A DNA stretch of 64,000 nucleotides from JAXGYX01 sp964487355 (GTDB lineage Bacteria > Bacillota > Clostridia > Saccharofermentanales > Fastidiosipilaceae). The notes under the pieces are model-generated. The model saw only the letters and a program-made list of their open reading frames with translations. It was not told where the DNA came from and did not search any database. This document shows positions 42,452-51,555 of the stretch, piece after piece (position 1 is the first letter of the stretch; every line of letters begins with the position of its first letter). Position numbers and translations under genes: made by a program. The stretch spans positions 44,594 through 108,593 of the forward strand of contig CAZAPS010000002.1 in assembly GCA_964487355.1 (NCBI GenBank), in the 5' to 3' direction.

Positions 42452-44548
42452 TTAATAGTCCAAATGAGCTAATTTTGCATTCTTTTGAATGAAGTTGCGT
42501 CTCGGTTCAACTTGTTCGCCCATCAGCAGGCTAAACGTCTCATCGGCCGCTTTGAAATCTCCGATATCGACACGCATCAGTTTTCTGGTTTTCGGATCCA
42601 TTGTGGTGTGCCACAATTCATTCGCACTCATTTCTCCGAGACCTTTATAGCGCTGTAGTTTCGGATTTTCCCACCCCTGTTCAGATTTAATTCTTTCGAC
42701 ATCCTGCTCATCGTAGGCGAAAAATGATTTTTGACCCATATAGACTCGGTAAAGAGGAGCGGCGGCAATATATACATGTCCATTTTCAACAAGTGGTTTC
42801 ATATGGCGATAGAAAAAGGTAAGCAACAGTGTGCGAATATGCGATCCGTCGACATCGGCGTCAGCCATGATAATCACTTTATGATATCTCAATTTAGATA
42901 TATCGAAATCTTCGCCAATGCCCGCGCCCAAAGCCATAATAATCGGTGACAGTTTGTCATTGTTATAAACTCGATCAACGCGCGCACGTTCGACATTCAA
43001 CATTTTACCCCAGAGAGGCAAAATCGCCTGATAACGACGTTCACGTCCACCTTTGGCGGTTCCGCCGGCAGAGTCACCCTCAACAATAAATATCTCAGCC
43101 AGCTCGGGATCGTTCATTTGACAATCCGCAAGTTTGCCGGGGAGGGTGATCGTGTCAAACGTGTCACGGCGCCGGGAAAGATCACGCGCCCGCTTGGCCG
43201 CGTCTCTGGCGCGGTACGCCAAAAGACATTTGTCAATAATCAGTTTAGCAATTAGTGGATTCTCCACCATATAGGCGGACAGCTTTTCATTCACAGCTGA
43301 TTCCACAATTGTGCGAATCTCAGCATTACCCAATTTTGTTTTGGTCTGACCTTCAAATTGTGGTTCAGGTAACTTAACGCTGATAATCGCGCAAATTCCC
43401 TCTCGCACATCCTCACCGGAAAAATTCTTTTCATTTTCCTTGAGCATGCCCGTGTTCCGCGCGTAATCATTGATTACACGGGTCAACGCCGCTCGAAAAC
43501 CTGTCAGATGAGACCCGCCCTCAACGGTGGCTATATTGTTCGCATAGGAATAAACGTTCTCATTATAGGAACTATTGTACTGAATAGCCACTTCCACAAA
43601 GGTATCATCGACCCGACTTGCGATATAGATCGGATCTTTGAATATAGGATCCTTGTGTTGGTTGATATATTCGACAAATGAGACAATACCGCCGCTGTAG
43701 TGCAGCAAAGTGGTGATCGGTTCTTCCTCAGGTCGATCGTCAATCAGTTTGATTGAAACTTCTTTATTCAAAAAGGCCATTTCTCGATATCGGCTCAACA
43801 TTAAATCGTAATCAAATTCAATTTCCGGAAAAATATCAGGATCAGGCATAAAAGTCGTGCGTGTTCCGGTATCGTCCGGATGAACCTGACCGACAAGCTG
43901 CAACGGAGAAGTTGTCTTGCCTTGTTCAAAGCCGATACGAAACAGATTGCCCTCACGCTTCACATCAACTTCCATCCAAGCTGACAGGGCGTTGACAACC
44001 GAGGCGCCAACACCATGCAAGCCTCCGGAAACAGAATACGCGCCGCCACCAAACTTTCCACCCGCATGTAAAAAAGTATGGACGACTTCAACCGTGGGAA
44101 TACCTATCTTTGGATGCTCGCCAACCGGAATGCCGCTGCCGTCGTCGGAAATCGTGACCGAGCCATCGGGATTCAAAATAATGTCGATGCGATCACAACG
44201 ACCGGCGATCGCCTCGTCCACCGAATTCGCCACGATCTCATAAACAAGATGATGAAGGCCACGCGAGGTTGTGTCTCCAATATACATGCCCGGCCTCTTG
44301 CGAACCGCGTCCAAGCCTTCCAAAACCTGAATATCGCCTTCGGTGTACGCAGAGGTGTTCGTTGTGTCAAACAAATCCTGATTTGACACATCAATCAGCT
44401 CCTCGACAAAATCACCGTCGAGCAGCGCTTTGGGATTTTCAGCCTCATTAAACGGACTCATTTCCTGCAAATCAGTCTGTTCCCCACTATCACTTTCCTG
44501 ATCATCGGAAAGGTTTAAAAAATCAAATTCTTTTTCATTTTGATTCAT
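42452..44548 (-). CDS. gyrB: DNA gyrase subunit B
   Basis: ATPase subunit of gyrase, 698 residues. The GHKL ATPase starts at VLEGLDAVRKRPGMYIGDT (about 75-93), with GRCDRIDIILNPDGSVTISD and GGLHGVGASVVNAL following. The TOPRIM domain has IFIVEGDSAGGTAKGG, and the C-terminus is complete. It is about 60 residues longer than B. subtilis GyrB, because an acidic, Asn/Asp/Glu-rich N-terminal extension of ~70 residues precedes the first domain. ATG 44548 lies 14 nt before the end of remB, suggesting coupling. gyrA does not follow as it often does. Confidence 0.96.
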   Translation of the reverse strand: MNQNEKEFDFLNLSDDQESDSGEQTDLQEMSPFNEAENPKALLDGDFVEELIDVSNQDLFDTTNTSAYTEGDIQVLEGLDAVRKRPGMYIGDTTSRGLHHLVYEIVANSVDEAIAGRCDRIDIILNPDGSVTISDDGSGIPVGEHPKIGIPTVEVVHTFLHAGGKFGGGAYSVSGGLHGVGASVVNALSAWMEVDVKREGNLFRIGFEQGKTTSPLQLVGQVHPDDTGTRTTFMPDPDIFPEIEFDYDLMLSRYREMAFLNKEVSIKLIDDRPEEEPITTLLHYSGGIVSFVEYINQHKDPIFKDPIYIASRVDDTFVEVAIQYNSSYNENVYSYANNIATVEGGSHLTGFRAALTRVINDYARNTGMLKENEKNFSGEDVREGICAIISVKLPEPQFEGQTKTKLGNAEIRTIVESAVNEKLSAYMVENPLIAKLIIDKCLLAYRARDAAKRARDLSRRRDTFDTITLPGKLADCQMNDPELAEIFIVEGDSAGGTAKGGRERRYQAILPLWGKMLNVERARVDRVYNNDKLSPIIMALGAGIGEDFDISKLRYHKVIIMADADVDGSHIRTLLLTFFYRHMKPLVENGHVYIAAAPLYRVYMGQKSFFAYDEQDVERIKSEQGWENPKLQRYKGLGEMSANELWHTTMDPKTRKLMRVDIGDFKAADETFSLLMGEQVEPRRNFIQKNAKLAHLDY

Positions 44549-44816
44549 TCAATTTACCTACGTATTCATCATTTCTAGCCAGCCTTTGGCGCAAAGTAGT
44601 CGTGGACACGGGCGACAGATAGACACCATCCAGTGTGACGACAAAGGACTTAGGCAGATCATCGGTAAGAACCGTTACCTGATTGTTTTGTTCCATTCTT
44701 TTGAGAAATTCACGGGTTATTCTGACTGTCCCTCTGGATGTAGATGTCTCAAAACTAAAAATGCCGACAATGATCTTATCCGATACAGAACAGGTTCCGC
44801 CAATGTGTACATACAT
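44535..44816 (-). CDS. remB: DUF370/RemB (YaaB)-like regulatory protein
   Basis: A 93-residue protein starting MYVHIGGTCSVSDKIIVGIF, matching the YaaB/RemB type of the DUF370 family that sits between recF and gyrB in B. subtilis. The conserved core KSFVVTLDGVYLSPVSTTTL follows. RemA/RemB affect biofilm matrix gene expression in Bacillus; the role here is unknown. Located between recF (19-nt gap) and gyrB (14-nt overlap). Confidence 0.88.
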   Translation of the reverse strand: MYVHIGGTCSVSDKIIVGIFSFETSTSRGTVRITREFLKRMEQNNQVTVLTDDLPKSFVVTLDGVYLSPVSTTTLRQRLARNDEYVGKLNESK

Positions 44817-44835
44817 ACAATATATTATATCATAT

Positions 44836-46047
44836 TCATATATCTTCAGAGAAAAGACCTACATGTTGGTTCTGAACGTGATAATAAGTGATTGGCATGA
44901 CGGATTCAATCTCTCGCATTTGACTGTCAACCATCTCAGCTTCGGTGCAGGTGATGATCACCTGGTAATCACGAATGCTGTTGACCAGATTTTCCCGCCT
45001 ACCCTGATCCAATTCCGACATCACATCGTCCAACAGCAAGAGTGGCCTATTTCGAGTGGCCTCCTCGATCAATTTCAATTCCGCCATTTTCAAAGAAAGC
45101 ACAGAGGTGCGCTGTTGACCTTGAGATCCATAAACTCGCAGTGACATTCCATTCAGCTTGATGATCAAATCATCACGGTGTGGCCCGTGACTCGTGATGC
45201 CTCGCCGAATGTCATCGTCTCGTGACTCTTGTAATAAAGAGAAAATCTTATCTTTGTTATTTTCCACGCTGTTCTCATTATCAAAAGAAAGTCCGCTGAT
45301 CGTCTGATATCTGACTTTCAATTTTTCAATTCCATTTACAATATTCGCATGGTATTTTGTGGCGTGCTTCGACAACTGTTCGACATAAAAGTGGCGAATC
45401 TCAATGATTTCGGCAGCCACAGTCGCCAGTGACTCATCCCAAGTGTCCAGTTCAACCGCGTTCAGATCAAAAGGATCAGTCTTCGCGGAAGGGGCGCAGA
45501 GATTATTTTCTCTCAATCGTTTCAACAATGTATTTCTCTGCAGCAAAATCAGATTGAACTGCTGCAAAAGTGAAAAATAAGTCGGCTTGATTTGTGAAAT
45601 GAGCAGATCCAAAAAACGCCGCCTATTTTGTGGTCCATCTTTCACCATGCGCAAATCCTCAGGTGCGAAGATCACCGCGTTGAACAAACCCATCAGATGG
45701 CCGACCCGCTCCAGTCTCAAGCCATTGTGCCGGATCAATCGTTGATTTTTTTGGCGTTGCGGATTTGACGGGATCGCTTCCAAATATTGAATTTCAATCC
45801 GTTGCGTATATCCTTTATCATTCTCAAAATCAAGTGCGACTCGATAATCACGCTCACCGCGGCGTATCAATTCTTTATCCTTGGATGTGCGATGAGAAGA
45901 GGCGCAGGTGCATAAATAGATCGCCTCTAAAATATTTGTTTTCCCTTGGCCATTTTCGCCAAATAAAACATTTACGCCTGGCTGAAAAGAAAGATTCAAC
46001 GAGGCGTAATTACGAAAATTTTCAACTTCGACGGAATGCGCAATCAT
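44836..46047 (-). CDS. recF: DNA replication and repair protein RecF
   Basis: SMC-like ATPase that helps load RecA at gaps. The 403 residues show VEVENFRNYASLNLSFQPG, Walker A GENGQGKTN (about 35), signature-like LRVYGSQGQQRTSVLSLKMA (about 306) and Walker B PLLLLDDVMSELD. About 20-30 residues longer than the common form. It starts 12 nt after the dnaN stop without a clear Shine-Dalgarno, so it is probably translated by coupling. Confidence 0.95.
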   Translation of the reverse strand: MIAHSVEVENFRNYASLNLSFQPGVNVLFGENGQGKTNILEAIYLCTCASSHRTSKDKELIRRGERDYRVALDFENDKGYTQRIEIQYLEAIPSNPQRQKNQRLIRHNGLRLERVGHLMGLFNAVIFAPEDLRMVKDGPQNRRRFLDLLISQIKPTYFSLLQQFNLILLQRNTLLKRLRENNLCAPSAKTDPFDLNAVELDTWDESLATVAAEIIEIRHFYVEQLSKHATKYHANIVNGIEKLKVRYQTISGLSFDNENSVENNKDKIFSLLQESRDDDIRRGITSHGPHRDDLIIKLNGMSLRVYGSQGQQRTSVLSLKMAELKLIEEATRNRPLLLLDDVMSELDQGRRENLVNSIRDYQVIITCTEAEMVDSQMREIESVMPITYYHVQNQHVGLFSEDI

Positions 46048-46059
46048 TGCTATGGTGGA

Positions 46060-47157
46060 TCACTTTCTAAGTGGCAACAACAAATAAGTGAATTGGTCCG
46101 AATCAAGGGGACGAATCAGACAAGGGCCAATGTTTCCATTAAACGAAATGGATATCTGTTCATCGTCAATCACACGCAAAGCGTCATAAAAATAGCGCGG
46201 ATAGAAGTTGATATCAATCGGCTGTCCCTGCATATCGACCGATATCTCGTCATGCAATACACCATTAGTGGTGACCGCGTCAACCATCAAGGTCTGATCC
46301 ACTGTGGACAGGCTGACCGGAAAGCGTTGTTCCTCCGCTGACACGATCAACATGGCACGTTCAATCGATTGAAACAGTTCATGGGTGTTCAGTTGAATAT
46401 TGGTCTGCTCGGAAGTGGGGATGATACTTTTATAATTCATGTATTCCCCTTGAATCAGACGCGAAACCAGCTTCACATCACCAAAATTGAATAGTATATG
46501 ATTTTGTGTGTTGTAAATCGTCACATCCTCGTCGCCATCCGAGAGAATGGCCTGGACCTCGCGCAAGGCTTTGCCATGAATGATGAATTCGAGGTCGGGC
46601 AGCTCATTTTCGCTCGTTTCGGTGCACATGGCCAGACGAAAACCGTCAATCGCCACCATGATCATACGATTACCCGAGCATTGTAGCAGACAACCATTTA
46701 GGTTGCGCCTCGCCTCATCGGTGCTGACTGAAAAGATCGTGCGCCGAATCATTGTTTTCAATGATTTTTGCTTCATCGTCAATTGGCTGTCCACCGCGAC
46801 TTCCGGCAGTTTTGGAAAAGTCGTGGCCTCTCTGCCTTTAATTTTGAAGACACTTTTACCGGATTGGATCACAACCGTCTCATTCTCATCCATCTCAATG
46901 GAAATCATCTCTTCGGGCAGTTTGCGCACAATCTCATTGAACATCCGCGCATTCAAGACCACACTCCCGGGCTTTTGAACTTCCGCGGGAACCAAACATT
47001 CGACGCCAATTTCCATGTTGTAGCCTGTAAGTTTGATCTGATCGGTCGCTTCAAAGAGAATGCCATCCAAAATTGGCATAGGCGAACGAATCGCCGCGGC
47101 TTTGGACGCGTTGGTTATACCGGTAGTCAGTTCATGTTGTGAACAAATCAATTTCAT
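46060..47157 (-). CDS. dnaN: DNA polymerase III sliding clamp (beta subunit)
   Basis: Ring-shaped processivity clamp. The 365 residues begin MKLICSQHELTTGITNASKA and end with the family-typical LIRPLDSDQFTYLLLPLR. Three clamp subdomains of about 120 residues each. I start at ATG 47157, 6 nt after GAGGTAA; the open frame runs 23 codons further without a ribosome site. Confidence 0.96.
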   Translation of the reverse strand: MKLICSQHELTTGITNASKAAAIRSPMPILDGILFEATDQIKLTGYNMEIGVECLVPAEVQKPGSVVLNARMFNEIVRKLPEEMISIEMDENETVVIQSGKSVFKIKGREATTFPKLPEVAVDSQLTMKQKSLKTMIRRTIFSVSTDEARRNLNGCLLQCSGNRMIMVAIDGFRLAMCTETSENELPDLEFIIHGKALREVQAILSDGDEDVTIYNTQNHILFNFGDVKLVSRLIQGEYMNYKSIIPTSEQTNIQLNTHELFQSIERAMLIVSAEEQRFPVSLSTVDQTLMVDAVTTNGVLHDEISVDMQGQPIDINFYPRYFYDALRVIDDEQISISFNGNIGPCLIRPLDSDQFTYLLLPLRK

Positions 47158-47446
47158 GTTGTTACCTCGCCAAAATGATCTTCGATGGTTGCCTATATTA
47201 TTTCTTAATTCATATTTTTTTATCACTCCTATTATTATAGAGTGTGGAAGATATGGAAAAACCGTAAATAGTCATATGTTTCAGGCAAATCAGCTGTGCA
47301 TAACCTTGCTCCGGATTGTCAGTTTGATTGTGGATTGTTTGCGGACAATGTGGACGATAATTTAATCAACAATGAACGCACAACCGATTCTCCTCAAATG
47401 AGCAAAATATTATGGAAAACTGAGGAAGTTGGACAGTCTGTGGCCG
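47158..47446. other. oriC: dnaA-dnaN intergenic region, probable part of oriC
   Basis: AT-rich 289-nt region with several imperfect DnaA boxes in one orientation (compare TGTGGATAA). They are TGTGGAAGA (47243), TATGGAAAA (47252 and 47411), TGTGCATAA (47295), TGTGGATTG (47329) and TGTGGACGA (47349). No box is perfect. Position between dnaA and dnaN, where bacterial origins often lie, and the change in gene strand bias support an origin function. Confidence 0.65.
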
Positions 47447-48829
47447 TCATTCAACCTGGATGGATTTGAGCAATGTTTCGATTTCACGCCTGCTTTTGTC
47501 GTCATCCTTTCGCAATTTTTCAATTTTTTCACATCCGTGTATCACGGTGCTGTAATGATTCCCAAATATTTTCGCGATCTGCTCGAAAGTCAAATTCAAA
47601 ACTGTGCGCAATAGAAACATTGCCACCTGCCTGGGATAGGCGATTTCATTGTTGCGTCGTTTTGATTTGATGTCATCGACAGTGATATTGTAAAAAGCGC
47701 TGACCACTTCAATGATTGTCTGTTCATCAAGTTTGTTCTTTGGATTTTGACTGATCACATCTTTCAGCGCGGCCATGGCGATTTGCAGATTGATCTCACC
47801 CGACAACATCGCGAAGGCGGTGACTGTGTTGAAGGCACCCTCCAGCTCACGTATGTTCGAGGAGATATTACCGGCTATATATTCAATGACATCGGTCGGA
47901 AAATGAATATTTTTCTCCCTGGAGCGTTGATTTAATATGGCGACTCGGGTTTCATAATCCGGCGGTTGTATGTCAACTATGAGTCCGCTGGCAAAACGGG
48001 TACGCAGTCGTTCCTCAAGGAAGGACAAGTTCCCCGGTGGTTTGTCACAAGTCATGACAATGTTGTTTCCGGCCTCGTACAAAGCGTTGAAGGTATGAAA
48101 AAATTCGATTTGAGTGCTTTCTTTTCCTTCGATGAATTGAATGTCATCAATCAGCAACAAATCGCAATTTCGATATTTATTGCGAAATTCAGTGTAATTT
48201 TTTTTGCCGATGGTGTCGATGAATTCATTTAAAAATCGTTCGCTCTGAACATAGATCAGCTTTTTAGTCGGAAAATTTTTTCGGACGTGGTTGCCAATCG
48301 CGTGCATCAAATGAGTTTTTCCCAAACCTGAGCCTCCGTAGAGAAACAACGGGTTGTAGCTAGATCCACCTTGCTGATCGGCGACGGCGACACAGGCCGC
48401 GTGCGCGAATCGATTTCCTCCACCGACGACGAAGGTGTCAAATGTGTAATGTTGAAAAATGGAATCATTGGACTCTTCAGCTTCGTCGCCTTTGTTCTCT
48501 GTCATAAAGTTGGGATGAACTGAGAGCGGTTGGCTTTGGGGACCGGTTGGTTCGATTTCTGTCATGTCAGAAATTATGCGAATGTTCAGTCCGATCGGCA
48601 CGACGGAATTTAGTGTGTTTTGAATCAATGAATGATAGTTCTCGGTGAAATTCACATGAAAAGCCGAAGGCGCCAATAAAATCAGCGCTGAATCATCGAT
48701 CCGCACCGGCTTTAGTGGACGCATCCAAGTATTCATGGTAATTTCCGTTGTCTCTTTTTCAAGAGACAGCAACACTTTTTTCCAAATCTCGTCGACCGAG
48801 ACATCGGCCGGGTTCATGGCTGACTGCAT
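47447..48829 (-). CDS. dnaA: Chromosomal replication initiator DnaA
   Basis: Origin-binding AAA+ initiator, 460 residues. Domain I is at about 10-90, Walker A GGSGLGKTHLMHAIGN near 163, Walker B LLLIDDIQFIEGKEST near 226, and the DNA-binding domain IV after ~365. The signature helix-turn-helix reads FEQIAKIFGNHYSTVIHGCE. The usual GGRDHTTV is replaced by GNHYSTV, so the basic residue and His that contact the DnaA box are changed (see findings). Start ATG 48829 lies 7 nt after AGGAAGG; the open frame extends 25 codons through AT-rich leader. Confidence 0.96.
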   Translation of the reverse strand: MQSAMNPADVSVDEIWKKVLLSLEKETTEITMNTWMRPLKPVRIDDSALILLAPSAFHVNFTENYHSLIQNTLNSVVPIGLNIRIISDMTEIEPTGPQSQPLSVHPNFMTENKGDEAEESNDSIFQHYTFDTFVVGGGNRFAHAACVAVADQQGGSSYNPLFLYGGSGLGKTHLMHAIGNHVRKNFPTKKLIYVQSERFLNEFIDTIGKKNYTEFRNKYRNCDLLLIDDIQFIEGKESTQIEFFHTFNALYEAGNNIVMTCDKPPGNLSFLEERLRTRFASGLIVDIQPPDYETRVAILNQRSREKNIHFPTDVIEYIAGNISSNIRELEGAFNTVTAFAMLSGEINLQIAMAALKDVISQNPKNKLDEQTIIEVVSAFYNITVDDIKSKRRNNEIAYPRQVAMFLLRTVLNLTFEQIAKIFGNHYSTVIHGCEKIEKLRKDDDKSRREIETLLKSIQVE

Positions 48830-49055
48830 TTGTATTCCTTCCTGACCGGTTTTGCAAACCGTAAAGTATATATATATTATCAGATCAGAATAATATATGT
48901 GCATATACGATTCTGTGTTATTTTAGAGCAAGTCTTATTATACTCAATATAAATATGACAGTGAGCAGTATGTAAATTCGGTTTTGAGTTATATTTTGGA
49001 TATAATAAAATAATTTATAATGATTATCCATAAATTGATGCTAAAGAGGTAAAGG
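48830..49055. other. Divergent intergenic region upstream of dnaA, origin-like
   Basis: Strongly AT-rich. On the minus strand it has a perfect -10 TATAAT (48937-48942) for dnaA without a good -35, and a hairpin CGGTTT/AAACCG (48847-48861) just before the dnaA ribosome site. On the plus strand TATAAT occurs at 49001 and 49016, before the CAP-protein gene. One 8/9 DnaA box, TTATCCATA, is at 49024-49032. Plausible DNA-unwinding or promoter region. Confidence 0.55.
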
Positions 49056-51191
49056 ATGAGACCGTCAAACAAAAAGATTGGACGTTTGGTGTTGGCTTTG
49101 CTCATGACACTGGTATTGTGTTGGAATGTCGTGGGCGCTCGAAATGTGAACGCGCTGACACAGATCGATGTAACCTCATATTATGATCAAACTCCGGAGT
49201 CGCTACTTAGACTCAAACAAAAGTATCAAATCGAATTTGATTATGATCAGCCTATTTTTAAAGAGGGCTTAGAACCTGTGATCAATGACGAACAGGTTGT
49301 AGGTGGCATACTGAAAGATGAAGTAATTGCGGACACACTTCGCCAATTGAATTATTTTCGTGAATTATACGGGTTGCGTCCGGTAAGTGAGCTCAACGAT
49401 GACGCGATGGAAAATAGCGGACATTGGGCGGCGGCGCAAGCCGCGGCGGGCACGATCGCTCACGATGTCGATCGGCTGGAGGGCGAGCATCCGGTGTTGA
49501 CCACAGAGTTTTTGACGCCTATCTCGTTTCGTCAGTCACCGAATTCATATCTGGAAAATGTCAGCATGGAAGCCACCAATATCAATAAATTATATAATGA
49601 TTTTTTGGTCAATTCGGTGAGTGGTTGGATAGATGATCTTTATAGTAACAATGATATCGGTCATCGAATGACTATTTTGGATCCAAAAGTGACCTCTTGG
49701 TCGATGGGTGTCGCGATAAACACATTGAATTTAAATGATAAATCATTTAACGCGGCTTATTCGGTGTTGCGTTCCCATCGTTCCGGCGAGAAAGAGGCGG
49801 AAGATGTCGTACCTGACCTGGCGTCTTATCCTACACCGGGTATATTTCCTTCTGAAGCGTTTATTTTGCGCGAGATCAATGCTGAGGATGTGGAGACGGC
49901 TCAATGGCATTTTGAGTTGAAGGAAGGGCACCGCGCCATTGATCCGCAAGTTGAGATCATCATTGACGACGAGGTTGTTCAGACAGTCAAACCGATTAAA
50001 TATTGGGATCGAATGATTTATCAGTATCAACCGGCAGATGAGGTGATCGAGAAAATAGCGATAAAAGATAAGGATATATATAGGGGTAAGCAAGGGGCGT
50101 CGTATGATGTCCGAATTTCAGGGTTCGAAAACGAGTCGGGGGATTCGGTCATCTATCGATACACGACCTGGTTTGATTACAAGAGAGATGTGGATCCATC
50201 CGATCAGCCTCAAGACGCCACGAATCATTTGTCGACGGAAAGCGGCCGGAAAGAAACGGGGACTGTGAAGGGTGAAGAGGGCCGGCAGAACACAGAGGCG
50301 TCAGATTCAGACGTCATCACCTCGACGACAACTATGCCTACGCCGTCCACGGTCAATGAAATTTCCCGATCAACCGCTAAAGTCGTCTCTTTGCTGGAAC
50401 AGCAGCTGACCAATCAAGATATCAAACAGGATGATTCAACTGAGATAACTGAATTAAATGACCGGGGCACGGGTATTTTAGTTTACGGAAAGGGATTGGC
50501 GGGATATACCTTGATTGTCGAAGAGATGAGCGACCTTGATCCGTACTCAGTGTTGCTCAACGAGAATCAAACCATCCACGCGCTCTATGACATCCACCTT
50601 GAAAAAGAAGGCGTGGAAACGCTGCCGCCGGGCACGGTGGAAGTGCGCCTTCCGTTGATCGACGATCTTGATCAATTGGATTTTGAAGTCAATCATTTGA
50701 CCACAGATAATCGACAGGTGATCGATCATCAAATTAAAAATGGCTACATTGTATTTGAGTCCGATCACTTTAGTTGTTTCGCGGTGATATCCAAACCAAT
50801 GACAGCGCTAAAAAACACTGATTCGGATCAGCAAACAACATTTGCAGAGATGAAGGAGTCGACCGCAAAGGAATCTTTGGAATCTGACGAACAGCCGACC
50901 CAAAAACTGATTGTTCCCTCGCCCCGAAAAATTATGCTGTCGGCGGACGAAGAGGGTGGATTACACAAGCCGGTCTCACCTTCGAAACAAGCAGTCAAAG
51001 TCATGCCGCGGACCGGTGAGACGATTTTATATTCCGTGCTGGCGCTGACCGCCCTGACGATCGCCGTGCTGGCGGTTGGCTTCCTCGTCAAGCGTAATAG
51101 AAAATCCACCACGGAATCGACGGAGCAAACCAATGACGATCTCGATGATTTCGCGGGAAACGACATCGATAAATCAAATAAAAAGAAATGA
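49056..51191 (+). CDS. Secreted CAP/SCP-domain protein with LPXTG-like C-terminus
   Basis: A 711-residue exported protein. A signal peptide (about 1-34) precedes a CAP/PR-1-like domain at about 85-230 (LRQLNYFRELYGLRPVSEL; HWAAAQAAAGTIAHDV). The middle section is β-rich, followed by a Ser/Thr/Glu-rich linker around 385-455. Another segment with VEVRLPLIDDLDQLDFEV may be Ig-like. Near the C-terminus comes MPRTGE, an LPXTG-like motif, then a hydrophobic helix and KRNRK, and then an unusually long hydrophilic tail of ~28 residues. Probably cell-wall or membrane attached. First plus-strand gene right of the origin. Confidence 0.8.
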   Translation: MRPSNKKIGRLVLALLMTLVLCWNVVGARNVNALTQIDVTSYYDQTPESLLRLKQKYQIEFDYDQPIFKEGLEPVINDEQVVGGILKDEVIADTLRQLNYFRELYGLRPVSELNDDAMENSGHWAAAQAAAGTIAHDVDRLEGEHPVLTTEFLTPISFRQSPNSYLENVSMEATNINKLYNDFLVNSVSGWIDDLYSNNDIGHRMTILDPKVTSWSMGVAINTLNLNDKSFNAAYSVLRSHRSGEKEAEDVVPDLASYPTPGIFPSEAFILREINAEDVETAQWHFELKEGHRAIDPQVEIIIDDEVVQTVKPIKYWDRMIYQYQPADEVIEKIAIKDKDIYRGKQGASYDVRISGFENESGDSVIYRYTTWFDYKRDVDPSDQPQDATNHLSTESGRKETGTVKGEEGRQNTEASDSDVITSTTTMPTPSTVNEISRSTAKVVSLLEQQLTNQDIKQDDSTEITELNDRGTGILVYGKGLAGYTLIVEEMSDLDPYSVLLNENQTIHALYDIHLEKEGVETLPPGTVEVRLPLIDDLDQLDFEVNHLTTDNRQVIDHQIKNGYIVFESDHFSCFAVISKPMTALKNTDSDQQTTFAEMKESTAKESLESDEQPTQKLIVPSPRKIMLSADEEGGLHKPVSPSKQAVKVMPRTGETILYSVLALTALTIAVLAVGFLVKRNRKSTTESTEQTNDDLDDFAGNDIDKSNKKK

Positions 51192-51198
51192 GATTGAT

Positions 51199-51555
51199 AT
51201 GAAACCGATCATTTACTGTTATGAACGATGTGGCACTTGTAAAAAAGCCTTGAAATGGCTGGAAGAAAATGAAGTGGATTTTATATCCCGAAGCATCACC
51301 GAGGAGACGCCGAGCGCCGATGACCTTAGACAACTGTATGAAAGAAGTGAATTAAAGCTGAGACGTTTTTTCAATACCAGCGGAATGAAATATCGTGAAC
51401 TCAAATTGAGCAAACGCCTGCCGGAGATGAGTGAGTCCGAACAGCTGGAGCTGTTGGCCTCCGATGGCATGCTGATCAAACGACCACTCATGATCACCGA
51501 CGATGCCGTGTTGTTGGGATTCAAACCGGACATATGGCAAGAGATTTTACTTTGA
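51199..51555 (+). CDS. Spx/ArsC-family (thioredoxin-fold) protein
   Basis: A 118-residue protein of the arsenate reductase/Spx family. It starts MKPIIYCYERCGTCKKALKW with an N-terminal redox CGTC motif (residues 11-14), and the family segment LLASDGMLIKRPLMITDDAV lies near 84-103. I start at ATG 51199, 7 nt after the stop of the CAP gene; the open frame extends far upstream but only inside that gene. Resembles B. subtilis YusI/MgsR more than true arsenate reductases. Overlaps the convergent VanZ-like gene by 9 nt at the 3' end. Confidence 0.87.
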   Translation: MKPIIYCYERCGTCKKALKWLEENEVDFISRSITEETPSADDLRQLYERSELKLRRFFNTSGMKYRELKLSKRLPEMSESEQLELLASDGMLIKRPLMITDDAVLLGFKPDIWQEILL

